Source: JBHEMK01 sp046262635
GTDB taxonomy: Bacteria; Actinomycetota; Thermoleophilia; Gaiellales; Gaiellaceae
Length of the DNA: 14,716 nucleotides
Reading direction: 5' to 3'
NCBI GenBank assembly: GCA_046262635.1
Contig: JBHEMK010000196.1
Coordinates: forward strand, 1 to 14,716
This document shows, piece by piece, positions 6,396-12,884 of this stretch (its first letter is position 1; each line of letters starts with the position of its first letter). The position numbers and the translations under genes are program-made. The notes below the pieces were generated by a model that was not told the DNA's origin, made no database searches, and saw only the letters and a list, made by a program, of their open reading frames with translations.

Positions 6396-8614
6396 GCGTC
6401 CCGGTGCGCACGCTCCCGCTCGGCCGCATCGGCGAGCGCGTCCAACGGGCCGACGCCGCTCCGAAGACGACCGGCGAGTTCGCCTACGCGAGCGACCTCT
6501 CGGCCGCCGGGATGCTCTGGGGCCACACGGCCCGCAGCCCCTGGGCCCACGCGCGCGTGCTCGCGGTCGACATCTCGGAGGCGGTGCGCATGCCGGGCGT
6601 CCACGCGGTGCTGACCCACGAGGACGTCCCCGGTGAGAAGCGGTACGGGCTCGAGTTCCGCGATCAGCCGGTGCTCGCGATCGATCGGGTTCGTTATTTC
6701 GGCGAGGCGGTTGCGCTGATTGCGGCCGAGCATCCGGAGCAGGCGCGCCGTGCGGCCGCGAAGATCCGCGTCAACTACGAGCCGCTCGAGCCCGTCGTCG
6801 ATCCCGAGCGCGCGACCGAGCAGGACGATCTGCACCCGGAGCGGCCGACGCACGGACACGGCTACTTCGACGACCCCCGCCCGAACGTCGTCCGCCACCT
6901 GGTGATCCGGCACGGCAACCCCGCGGCCGAGGGCGAGGTCGTCGTCTCGGGCTTCTACGAGATCGGCACGCAGGATCAGGCGTTCCTCGGCCCCGAGGCG
7001 GGTCTCGCAGTGCCGGACGGCGAGGGCGGCGTGGACATCTACGTCGCGACCCAGTGGCTACACGTCGACCGCGAGCAGGTGGCGCCGTGCCTCGGGCTGC
7101 CCTTCGACCAGGTGCGCCTGCATCTCGCGGGTGTCGGCGGCGCGTTCGGCGGGCGCGAGGACCTTTCGATGCAGATCCACGGCGCGCTGCTGGCGCTGCA
7201 GACGAGCCGGCCGGTGAAGATGGTCTACAACCGCGAGGAATCCTTCATCGGCCACGTCCACCGGCACCCGGCCCGGATCTGGAGCGAACACCATGCGAGG
7301 CGGGACGGCGAGCTGGTCGCGATCCGAATGCGGATCCTGCTCGACGGCGGCGCCTACGCATCAAGCTCGACCGCCGTGACCTCGAACGCCGCGTCATTCG
7401 CGTGCGGCCCCTATGCGGTCGCGAACGCGCTGATCGAGTCGACCTGCGTCTACACGAACAACCCGCCCTGCGGCGCGATGCGCGGCTTCGGCGCCGTGCA
7501 GACCTGCTTTGCGGCCGAGGCGCAGATGGACAAGCTGGCCGCCAAGCTCGGGATCGACCCGGTTGAGCTCCGGCTGCGCAACGCGCTTGCTCCCGGCGAC
7601 GTCCTCCCGACGGGGCAGCGCATCACGGGCGCGCTGCCCGTGGCCGAGGTGATCCGTCGGGCTGCCGAGCTCGCGCCGCCCGAGCCGGAGGAGTTGCCGC
7701 GGGACCCGCTGCGCCTCCCCGGAGGCGCGGGCAACACGACCCGGGGCGAGGGGGTCAGCCGTGGTGTCGGCTTCGCGGTCGGGTTCAAAAACCTCTGTTA
7801 TTCCGAGGGCTTCGACGACTACTGCGCGGCGCGGGTGCGGCTCGAAGAGGACGGGAGAGCGGAGGTGCACTGCGCCGCCGCCGAGGTCGGGCAGGGCGTC
7901 GCCGGCGTGATCCTCCAGGTCGCGCGCAGCGAGCTCGGGATCGACGATGTCCGGCTCGCGCCGCACACGACCGCGACCGTCGACTCGGCCGGATCCACCT
8001 CTGCCTCCCGTATGACCTGGATGGCCTCGGGCGCCGTCCGCGACGCGTGTCGCGCCGCGCTCGAGGAGCGGGAGCGGCGCCCCGGGCAGGAGGTCGACGT
8101 CGAACGGATCTACCGGCACCCGCGCACGAGCCCGCTTGATCCCGACAACGGCCAGCTCACGGGCGAGCGGGCGCACGTCGCCTTTGCCTGCTGCGCGATG
8201 CGGGTCGTCGCAGAGGTTGACCTCGAACTCGGCCTCACGCGCGTCGTCTGGATCGGCGCTGCCCAGGACATCGGCAAGGCGATCAACCCGCAGGCCGTCG
8301 AGGGGCAGATCGAGGGCGGCGCTGCTCAGGGACTCGGGCTCGCTCTGATGGAGGAGATCCAGACGCGCGACGGGTTGATCACGAATGCGAGCTTCACCGA
8401 CTATCTGATCCCGACGGCGCTCGACATGCCGCCGGTCGAGTCGGTGCTCATCGAGGACCCCGAGCCCGACGCGCCCTACGGCGCCAAGGGTGTCGGCGAG
8501 CCCCCGACCGTCGTCTCGACCGCCGCGATCCTCTCGGCGCTGCGCGACGCGACCGGCCTTGAGCTTGCGCGAGTCCCCGTCCGACCCGACGACGTCGTCG
8601 GCCTGACCGCGTAA
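6392..8614 (+). CDS. pucD: Xanthine dehydrogenase molybdenum-binding large subunit
   Basis: 740-residue catalytic subunit that binds molybdopterin and hydroxylates hypoxanthine and xanthine to urate. It opens with the 'RIGERVQRADAAPKTTGEF' domain. Cofactor-binding motifs include 'GVGGAFGGRED' (about 247-257) and 'CGAMRGFGAVQ' (360-370), and the catalytic Glu lies near residue 703 in 'GAKGVGEPPTV'. The length and domain order match three-subunit xanthine dehydrogenases of the PucD type. Substrate choice within the xanthine dehydrogenase/CO dehydrogenase family cannot be proved from motifs, but the purine neighbours support xanthine. GTG 6392 overlaps the pucE stop as GTGA. Confidence 0.92.
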   Translation: MSVPVRTLPLGRIGERVQRADAAPKTTGEFAYASDLSAAGMLWGHTARSPWAHARVLAVDISEAVRMPGVHAVLTHEDVPGEKRYGLEFRDQPVLAIDRVRYFGEAVALIAAEHPEQARRAAAKIRVNYEPLEPVVDPERATEQDDLHPERPTHGHGYFDDPRPNVVRHLVIRHGNPAAEGEVVVSGFYEIGTQDQAFLGPEAGLAVPDGEGGVDIYVATQWLHVDREQVAPCLGLPFDQVRLHLAGVGGAFGGREDLSMQIHGALLALQTSRPVKMVYNREESFIGHVHRHPARIWSEHHARRDGELVAIRMRILLDGGAYASSSTAVTSNAASFACGPYAVANALIESTCVYTNNPPCGAMRGFGAVQTCFAAEAQMDKLAAKLGIDPVELRLRNALAPGDVLPTGQRITGALPVAEVIRRAAELAPPEPEELPRDPLRLPGGAGNTTRGEGVSRGVGFAVGFKNLCYSEGFDDYCAARVRLEEDGRAEVHCAAAEVGQGVAGVILQVARSELGIDDVRLAPHTTATVDSAGSTSASRMTWMASGAVRDACRAALEERERRPGQEVDVERIYRHPRTSPLDPDNGQLTGERAHVAFACCAMRVVAEVDLELGLTRVVWIGAAQDIGKAINPQAVEGQIEGGAAQGLGLALMEEIQTRDGLITNASFTDYLIPTALDMPPVESVLIEDPEPDAPYGAKGVGEPPTVVSTAAILSALRDATGLELARVPVRPDDVVGLTA

Positions 8615-8639
8615 CACGCTGCTTCTAGGCCGGTCAGGC
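8601..8639. terminator. Inverted repeat across two convergent gene ends, possible bidirectional terminator
   Basis: GCCTGACCG (8601-8609) and CGGTCAGGC (8631-8639) form a perfect 9-bp stem. It encloses a smaller GCGT-AAC-ACGC hairpin (8609-8619; the base at 8609 is shared with the outer stem). The arms cover the last codons of pucD and of the convergent CsaA-like gene, only 19 bp apart. There is no T-run on either side, so intrinsic termination is uncertain. Confidence 0.4.
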
Positions 8640-8933
8640 GACGACCGTTCCGTCTTCGACCTCGCGGTCGGGGCGGAGCAGCACGAGGCCGGCGCCGTGG
8701 GAGTGGGCCGCGACGACCAGCGCCTCCTCGCCGTGCACCGCGACGACGACCTGTCTACTCTCGAGCTCGCCGCGCTCGTACGAGCCCCGCTCGATCGTCG
8801 CCTCCCGCGCGCCCCGCGGGCCGAGGTCGAGCCGGAGCAAGAAGGACGGCGCGCGGGCGCCCGGGTGCTCGTCGACGGAGACGATGCGGCCGACGAGGAG
8901 GTCGATGCCACGCAGATCCTCGGATGCGCTCAC
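8634..8933 (-). CDS. CsaA-like tRNA-binding-domain protein
   Basis: 99-residue protein resembling the single-domain tRNA-binding OB-fold family (CsaA, and the C-terminal module of some methionyl-tRNA synthetases). Matching features are 'LLVGRIVSVDEHPGARAP' at the start, a 'LRLDLGPRG' strand, the 'YERGELESRQVVVAV' segment, and the ending 'LVLLRPDREVEDGTVV', which resembles the CsaA C-terminus. It is about ten residues shorter than CsaA and lacks the usual 'PPRRIAGF'-type loop, replaced by 'HGEEALVVAAH'. CsaA proteins are described as chaperone-like RNA-binding dimers. GTG 8933 starts ten bases after the stop of the frameshifted gene upstream, so it probably belongs to that leftward operon. Confidence 0.7.
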   Translation of the reverse strand: MSASEDLRGIDLLVGRIVSVDEHPGARAPSFLLRLDLGPRGAREATIERGSYERGELESRQVVVAVHGEEALVVAAHSHGAGLVLLRPDREVEDGTVVA

Positions 8934-8942
8934 CCGGGCAAC

Positions 8943-9327
8943 CTAACGGGCGAGCGACAGCACGGCGCCGGCGACCAGGAGACGATCCCGAGCGCTGGCG
9001 GCCTGGTCAGCGCGATCTGCTCGCCCAAGGGTCCGAGATGGTCGATTCAGCGCGCCCAGCACGAGCTGCCCGGCGATCAGGATCCCGAGACGATCACCTT
9101 GGCGGCTCCGGTTCAGAGCCAGGCGGGCCGGCGGAGCAGGGCAGCGGAGTCCGCGAGGCTCCGGCGCACCGCGAGCAGGAGGAGCGCTTCGATCAGCGCC
9201 CGGAGCAGGCTCGCGAACGCGAGCGCGCGACGATCCCTACCCGCTCGCCCGGGCGCGCCGCCACCGCGACCTGCACCGCACCGGGGAGGCCCGCGACGCG
9301 GGCCATGATGGCGGCGAGCGCGCTCAC
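8943..9327 (-). pseudogene. Small hydrophobic protein gene, apparently broken by two frameshifts
   Basis: Leftward reading begins at GTG 9327, which overlaps the VOC stop as GTGA: 'MSALAAIMARVAGLPGAVQVAVA'-type sequence, stopping at 9193. Coding-like hydrophobic sequence continues in a second frame ('ALAFASLLRALIEALLLLAVRR') and then a third ('LGILIAGQLVLGAL', '...LLVAGAVLSLAR') to a TAG at 8943-8945. Two one-base losses, one near 9230 and one near 9120, would explain both shifts and restore a protein of about 128 residues with several hydrophobic segments. I do not recognise the family. It could be a real pseudogene, or assembly errors in GC-rich runs may have broken an intact gene. Confidence 0.5.
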
Positions 9328-9683
9328 TCCGCGCGAGCCTCGTCGTGCTGCACGGAATCGTCGCCCTGGAACAGGCTGAACGCGTTGCCCTCGCTGTCCT
9401 GACAGCCTGCGAACCAGCCGACGCCCGGAATCGGCGACTTGTCCTCCGCCGCGCCGCCGAGCTCCCGCACCCGGGCGACGGAGGCGTCGATGTCCTCGGT
9501 GTCGAAGTACACCGTCAGGTGGCCGGGGTGCTCCGAGCCGACGACGGCTCCGCCCTCGGTCAGGTGGTAGTCCATCTCGCCCCAGGGGTCCTGGAATTGC
9601 CAGCCGAAGAGCTCGCCGTAGAACTGCTTTGCGCGGCCAGAGTCCGCTGCGGGTACCTCGAAGTGGACAACCTTTCCCGCCAT
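9324..9683 (-). CDS. VOC-family (glyoxalase/dioxygenase fold) protein
   Basis: 119-residue single VOC unit beginning 'MAGKVVHFEVPAADSGRA' with the helix 'KQFYGELFGWQF', then 'GHLTVYFDTEDIDASVARV' and the closing 'DSEGNAFSLFQ'. This pattern is typical of small glyoxalase-like proteins. Substrates of this subgroup are mostly unknown, so no reaction is assigned. ATG 9683 is well supported: an AGGAG SD lies seven bases upstream. A TAGGCT -10-like box (9720 down to 9715) would give a leader of about 25 bases. It is the first gene of a leftward operon and is divergent from the EthD gene. Confidence 0.85.
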   Translation of the reverse strand: MAGKVVHFEVPAADSGRAKQFYGELFGWQFQDPWGEMDYHLTEGGAVVGSEHPGHLTVYFDTEDIDASVARVRELGGAAEDKSPIPGVGWFAGCQDSEGNAFSLFQGDDSVQHDEARAE

Positions 9684-9765
9684 GCCGCATCTCCTTTCCT
9701 CTATCAGTGGTGTGAGCCTACTTCGGGTTAGGCTCCGCACGCAACCGAGCCCAGGGGGAGAACCC
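9684..9765. promoter_or_regulatory. Divergent promoter with symmetric -10 boxes in an inverted repeat
   Basis: GAGCCTA (9714-9720) and TAGGCTC (9729-9735) are perfect 7-bp inverted arms around an 8-base loop. On each strand the outward-reading arm contains TAGGCT, a TAnnnT -10 match placed about 30 bases from the divergent starts at 9683 and 9766. The leftward side also has TTGCGT (9744 down to 9739) with an 18-bp spacer as a partial -35. Both genes then have good SD sequences (AGGAG leftward, GGGGGAG rightward). The symmetry may be an operator as well as a promoter. Confidence 0.45.
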
Positions 9766-10044
9766 ATGATCCGTGCATTCGTGCTCTACGACGAGGAGCC
9801 CGATCGGGCGCGCTACGAACAGCACGCAGAGCTCTGCCGCAAGGTGCCGGGGGGCGTCTTCCGCCACGGCAAGGTGTTCGGCGCGCCCAGGGGCGAGCCG
9901 GAGTTTCGCTACTACGCCGAGTGGGAGTTCGCGGACATGGATGCCTTCAAGTCCGCCTCCCGGAGCGATGAGTTCATGGCCACCGGGAAGGATGCGATCG
10001 AGATGGGCGGCCGCATCCAGGTCCTGTTCGCTGAGGTCGAGTGA
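9766..10044 (+). CDS. EthD family protein
   Basis: 92-residue alpha-beta protein starting 'MIRAFVLYDEEPDRARYEQH' with the features of the EthD/dimeric alpha-beta barrel group: an N-terminal strand, a catalytic-like His in 'YEQHAELCRKVPG', 'FRYYAEWEFADMDAFKSA', and 'RSDEFMATGKDAIEMG'. EthD proteins are named for ether degradation, and many act on aromatic or quinone-like intermediates, but no substrate can be read here. ATG 9766 is preceded by a GGGGGAG SD six bases upstream. The stop overlaps the next gene as GTGA, so it is probably translated with the crotonase genes that follow. Confidence 0.8.
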   Translation: MIRAFVLYDEEPDRARYEQHAELCRKVPGGVFRHGKVFGAPRGEPEFRYYAEWEFADMDAFKSASRSDEFMATGKDAIEMGGRIQVLFAEVE

Positions 10045-10847
10045 CCGAGCCTTCGGCACCGAGGCCCGTCGACCCAGGGACGCTCGGGTTCGAGCGGATC
10101 CGCTACGAGAAGACTCCGCCGCGGGCGACGATCACGCTGAACCGGCCGGAGGTGTTGAACGCCTTCGACTTCCGGATGCTGCGAGAGATCGCCCGGGCCA
10201 GCGAGGACGCCTCCTGGGACGACGAGATCCGCGTTGTCGTCGTCACAGGAGAGGGCCGCGCCTTCTGCGTGGGTGCGGACCTGAAGAGCTGGGGCGCCGA
10301 GCTCGTGGGCAGTCCGAAGGAGTACTGGAAGTGGTTCGGTGCCTTCAAGGACATGCACGATCGGTTGCGGGAGATCGGCAAGCCGACGGTCGCACGCGTC
10401 CAGGGGATCGCGGTCGGCGGCGGCAACGAGCTGCAGATGGCCTGCGATCTCTCGGTGATGGCCGACGACGCATTCATCCAGCATGTCGGCCCCGAGCACG
10501 GCTCCGTCCCCGCCGGTGGTGCGACCCAGTGGCTGCCGATCATGGTCGGCGACCGACGCGCACGCGAGATCATTATGCTCTGCGAGCCGCTGCCGGCCGT
10601 CCAGGCGGCGGAGTGGGGGCTCGTCAACTGGGCCGTGCCGCGGGCAGAGCTCGACGCGAAGGTGGACGAGGTGGTTCGGAAGCTCGCGACGAAACTCCCG
10701 CAGACGATGCGCTACACCAAGCAGCAGCTGAACTGGTGGCGCGACATCTCATGGCACGAGACGGTCAACCACGCGCGAGACTGGCTCGCGCTCTCGATGC
10801 TGAACGACGAAGCGAGGGAGGCGATCGAGGCATTTCTGAAGCGGTAG
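10041..10847 (+). CDS. Enoyl-CoA hydratase/isomerase (crotonase fold)
   Basis: 268-residue crotonase-fold enzyme acting on acyl-CoA esters. The first strand carries 'ATITLNRPEVLNAF', and the oxyanion-hole motif 'AFCVGADL' follows. Both catalytic Glu equivalents appear present: Glu130 in 'GGGNE' and Glu152 in 'GPEHGSVP'. They are 22 rather than 20 residues apart. The sequence 'GATQWLPIMVGDRRAREI' and the Trp-rich C-terminus 'NWWRDISWHETVNHARDWL' set it apart from ordinary short-chain hydratases and recall, from memory, crotonases that work on alicyclic CoA rings. That is a weak guess. GTG 10041 overlaps the EthD stop, and a second crotonase follows immediately. Confidence 0.88.
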   Translation: MTEPSAPRPVDPGTLGFERIRYEKTPPRATITLNRPEVLNAFDFRMLREIARASEDASWDDEIRVVVVTGEGRAFCVGADLKSWGAELVGSPKEYWKWFGAFKDMHDRLREIGKPTVARVQGIAVGGGNELQMACDLSVMADDAFIQHVGPEHGSVPAGGATQWLPIMVGDRRAREIIMLCEPLPAVQAAEWGLVNWAVPRAELDAKVDEVVRKLATKLPQTMRYTKQQLNWWRDISWHETVNHARDWLALSMLNDEAREAIEAFLKR

Positions 10848-11605
10848 TCCTCGTCGAGCGGGAGGCCGCCATCGGCGCCGTCCTGCTGAACCGGCCGAAA
10901 CAGCTGAATGCGCTCTCGGGCGAGGTGATGGGCGCGCTCGTGGCGGCGCTCGAGGAGCTGGACGAGGACCCGGAGATTCGCGCGATCGTCGTCGGCGGAA
11001 GCGAGCGGGTCTTTGCCGCGGGCGCGGACATCCAGGAGCTGGCCGCCGCGACGCCGATCGCGCTCTACGAGAGCCGCCGGGTCGACCGCTGGGACACGAT
11101 CCGCGACCTGCGGACGCCGCTCGTCGCCGCGGTGTCGGGCTACTGTCTCGGCGGCGGCTGCGAGCTCGCGATGACGTGCGACCTGATCGTTGCCTCGGAG
11201 ACGGCGAGGTTCGGCCAGCCGGAGATCAATCTGGGGATCATCCCCGGGGCAGGCGGCACCCAGCGGCTTACGCACGCGGTCGGCAAGTCGGTCGCGATGG
11301 ACATGATTCTCACCGGCCGGATGCTGTCGGCCCGCGAGGCGCTGCAGTTCGGGCTCGTCGCCCGGGTGGTCGCGAAGGAGGCGTGGCTGGACGAGGCGAA
11401 GCGTGTTGCACGGGCGATCGCCGACAAAGGCCCGATCGGCGTTCGGCTCGCGAAGGAGGCCGTGGACGAAGCCTACGAGGCGCCGCTCGCGGTGGGATTG
11501 GAGTACGAGCGGCGCTCGTTCTCCCTCGTGCGCGCTTCCGAGGATGCGTCCGAGGGTCTGGCGGCCTTCGTCGAGAAGCGTAGGCCGGAGTTCAGGGGTC
11601 GTTAG
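10832..11605 (+). CDS. Enoyl-CoA hydratase, probable ATT start codon
   Basis: 257 residues if started at ATT 10832, the usual length of a short-chain enoyl-CoA hydratase. Family motifs are 'GAVLLNRPKQLNAL', 'FAAGADIQEL', 'GYCLGGGCELAM' (catalytic Glu111), 'FGQPEINLG' (Glu131, the classical 20-residue spacing), 'IPGAGGTQRL' and the C-terminal 'AFVEKRRPEF'. It should hydrate trans-2-enoyl-CoA in beta-oxidation or phenylacetate-type pathways. No ATG, GTG or TTG lies in frame between the upstream gene's end and GTG 10925, which would remove the first conserved strand. ATT 10832 aligns with where Met normally sits ('ISEAVVLVERE'), and GGGAGG lies ten bases upstream. It overlaps the preceding gene by 16 bases. 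Confidence 0.88.
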   Translation: MSEAVVLVEREAAIGAVLLNRPKQLNALSGEVMGALVAALEELDEDPEIRAIVVGGSERVFAAGADIQELAAATPIALYESRRVDRWDTIRDLRTPLVAAVSGYCLGGGCELAMTCDLIVASETARFGQPEINLGIIPGAGGTQRLTHAVGKSVAMDMILTGRMLSAREALQFGLVARVVAKEAWLDEAKRVARAIADKGPIGVRLAKEAVDEAYEAPLAVGLEYERRSFSLVRASEDASEGLAAFVEKRRPEFRGR

Positions 11606-12009
11606 GTCCGGGCGTCGAGCCCGATCCCGTTTCGGGGGTCCGGCGTCCGATGCGAGCTCCGCGCCTTCCCGGGAGACCTTAGCCGTCGAGCACGCCGGTT
11701 TTGCCCGACCGGAGCGCCGTGCCAAACGGCATCTGGCGAAGCCGGGGGAGCGAGGCGCGAGTCCTCGGGCACAGGCTGCGACGGCCAGCTCGGGCCGGAC
11801 GTCTCCGGTGCCGCTGCGTCGCAGCCCGTCGAGGCCCAGGATCATGTTGGACGCGCCGCCGCCAAGCCCGTCAGCGACCGGCCGTCGAAGCGTCGGTCGG
11901 TGGCCGTCAGAGCGTGTTCGCGTTGCTCTCCGCACGACCGCCGGATCGCGGCACGCACCCGCTCCTCGTTCTGCTCCTCGTCGACCCGGGTCGTAGAGCA
12001 CCGCCGAAC
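11606..12009. other. Hairpin-rich gap between convergent genes, no convincing gene
   Basis: About 400 bp with no reading frame that looks like a recognisable protein. It contains several perfect hairpins: CCGGT/ACCGG (11695-11712), GCCGT/ACGGC (11716-11730), and a nested structure with a 10-bp outer stem GGCTGCGACG (11774-11783) pairing with CGTCGCAGCC (11817-11826) around an inner CCGGA-CGTC-TCCGG hairpin (11795-11808). An 8-bp TCCCGGGA palindrome lies at 11667-11674. A leftward frame from about 12009 to 11855 has coding-like composition but no good start. It could hold a decayed gene, a small RNA or terminators. Confidence 0.4.
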
Positions 12010-12432
12010 CTACGACGGGAGCGGCTGCCCGAACATCCAGCGGTGCCCGGCAAGGTCCTCGGCCCGGTAGAGCCGCTGCCCGTGACCCTCCTCCGGTTCC
12101 GACAGGATCGTCGCGCCCGCCGCCCGCGCCCGTGCAAGATGTTCGTCGAGGTCATCCACGAGGATGTGCACGCCGTCAACCACATGCGGGTTGTCCCGCC
12201 AGCGACGCGCTTCCTCGCACCGGTCGGCGTGCTCGCGCGGACCGACGTAGTGGGGCGACGGGCAGGCGAGCATGACGTGGCCGCCTCCGAGCTCGAGGTC
12301 GACGTGGTTCACAGCGCCGCTCTCGCCGGTCAGCCGGAACGTCTCGGTGAAGCCGAAGCCGCGCACGAGCCAGTCGGCCGCGGCACCCGGATCCGGATAC
12401 GAGAGCATCGGCGTCACGATCTGGTCAGGCAC
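12010..12432 (-). CDS. VOC-family (PhnB/glyoxalase-like) protein
   Basis: 140-residue VOC-fold protein starting 'VTPMLSYPDPGAAADWLVRGFGF', a typical first glyoxalase strand and helix, followed by 'NHVDLELGGGHVMLACPSP', 'GVHILVDDLDEHLARARAAGA' and 'YRAEDLAGHRWMFGQPL'. It resembles PhnB-like glyoxalase-superfamily proteins of unknown substrate. The GTG start at 12432 overlaps the stop of the upstream VOC paralogue by eight bases, so the two are cotranscribed and probably cotranslated. Conserved metal-ligand positions cannot be assigned with certainty. Confidence 0.85.
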   Translation of the reverse strand: MPDQIVTPMLSYPDPGAAADWLVRGFGFTETFRLTGESGAVNHVDLELGGGHVMLACPSPHYVGPREHADRCEEARRWRDNPHVVDGVHILVDDLDEHLARARAAGATILSEPEEGHGQRLYRAEDLAGHRWMFGQPLPS

Positions 12433-12838
12433 TCGCGGCCTCCTCAGCCTGGCGGTCGACTGCGAAGGGCTGGTAGTTCCCGAACGACCAGCTGTTGCCT
12501 TCCTGGTCGCGGGCGCCGAACTCGCGCGAGCCGTACTCGGTGTCGTTCAGCTCGCGGATGATCTCGGCGCCGGCGGCCTGCGCCCGGGCATGGCGCTCGT
12601 CGGGATCGTCGACCACGACGTAGATGCCACCGCGGGCACCACGCGTCGCCGGCACGTCTGCCCGCGATGAGCCGAGCATGACGATGCCGTTGCCGAAGCG
12701 CAGCTCCGCGTGGTGGATCGAGCCGTCGTCGGCCGCATAGACGGCATGGCGCTCGGCACCGAAGGCCTCGACGAGGAAATCGATCGCAGCCGGCGCGTCG
12801 TCGTAGATCAGGCTCGGAAAGACAGTCGGGTGTTCCAT
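12425..12838 (-). CDS. VOC-family (PhnB/glyoxalase-like) protein
   Basis: 137-residue VOC-fold protein: 'TVFPSLIYDDAPAAIDFLVEAFGAE', 'IHHAELRFGNGIVMLGS', 'GGIYVVVDDPDERHARAQAAGAEI' and 'FGARDQEGNSWSFGNYQP'. It is a paralogue of the adjacent downstream gene, sharing the order of strands and the 'VDDPDE/VDDLDE' and 'ARAQAAGA/ARARAAGA' segments, so the pair probably arose by duplication and may act as a heterodimer. ATG 12838 has a GGGAGG SD about five bases upstream. A TACGCT box (12871 down to 12866) is a plausible -10 giving a short leader. Substrate unknown. Confidence 0.87.
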   Translation of the reverse strand: MEHPTVFPSLIYDDAPAAIDFLVEAFGAERHAVYAADDGSIHHAELRFGNGIVMLGSSRADVPATRGARGGIYVVVDDPDERHARAQAAGAEIIRELNDTEYGSREFGARDQEGNSWSFGNYQPFAVDRQAEEAASA

Positions 12839-12865
12839 GCAGCCTCCCTCGCTCGGTTGGCCCGG

Positions 12866-12871
12866 AGCGTA
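12866..12871 (-). promoter_or_regulatory. Candidate -10 box for the VOC pair
   Basis: Leftward TACGCT fits TAnnnT and would place transcription initiation about 20 bases before the SD-bearing ATG at 12838. No convincing -35 hexamer is visible 16-18 bases upstream. Confidence 0.3.
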
Positions 12872-12884
12872 AGCCTTCACGGTC

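Noticed and set aside
7394..8911. 505-codon leftward frame
   Set aside because: It is antisense to the xanthine dehydrogenase large subunit, which is supported by clear cofactor motifs.
9773..11605. 610-codon frame suggesting a fused crotonase
   Set aside because: Its first 350 codons are an alternative frame of the EthD and first crotonase genes. Only the portion from about 10832 is crotonase.
11701..11850. Riboswitch (c-di-AMP, c-di-GMP or cobalamin type)
   Set aside because: A few G-rich segments look similar, but the conserved cores are not present. Genes on both sides are convergent, so there is no gene for it to control.
11701..12561. 286-codon plus-strand frame
   Set aside because: It runs antisense through the VOC gene and its composition is that of a shadow frame, with no domain.
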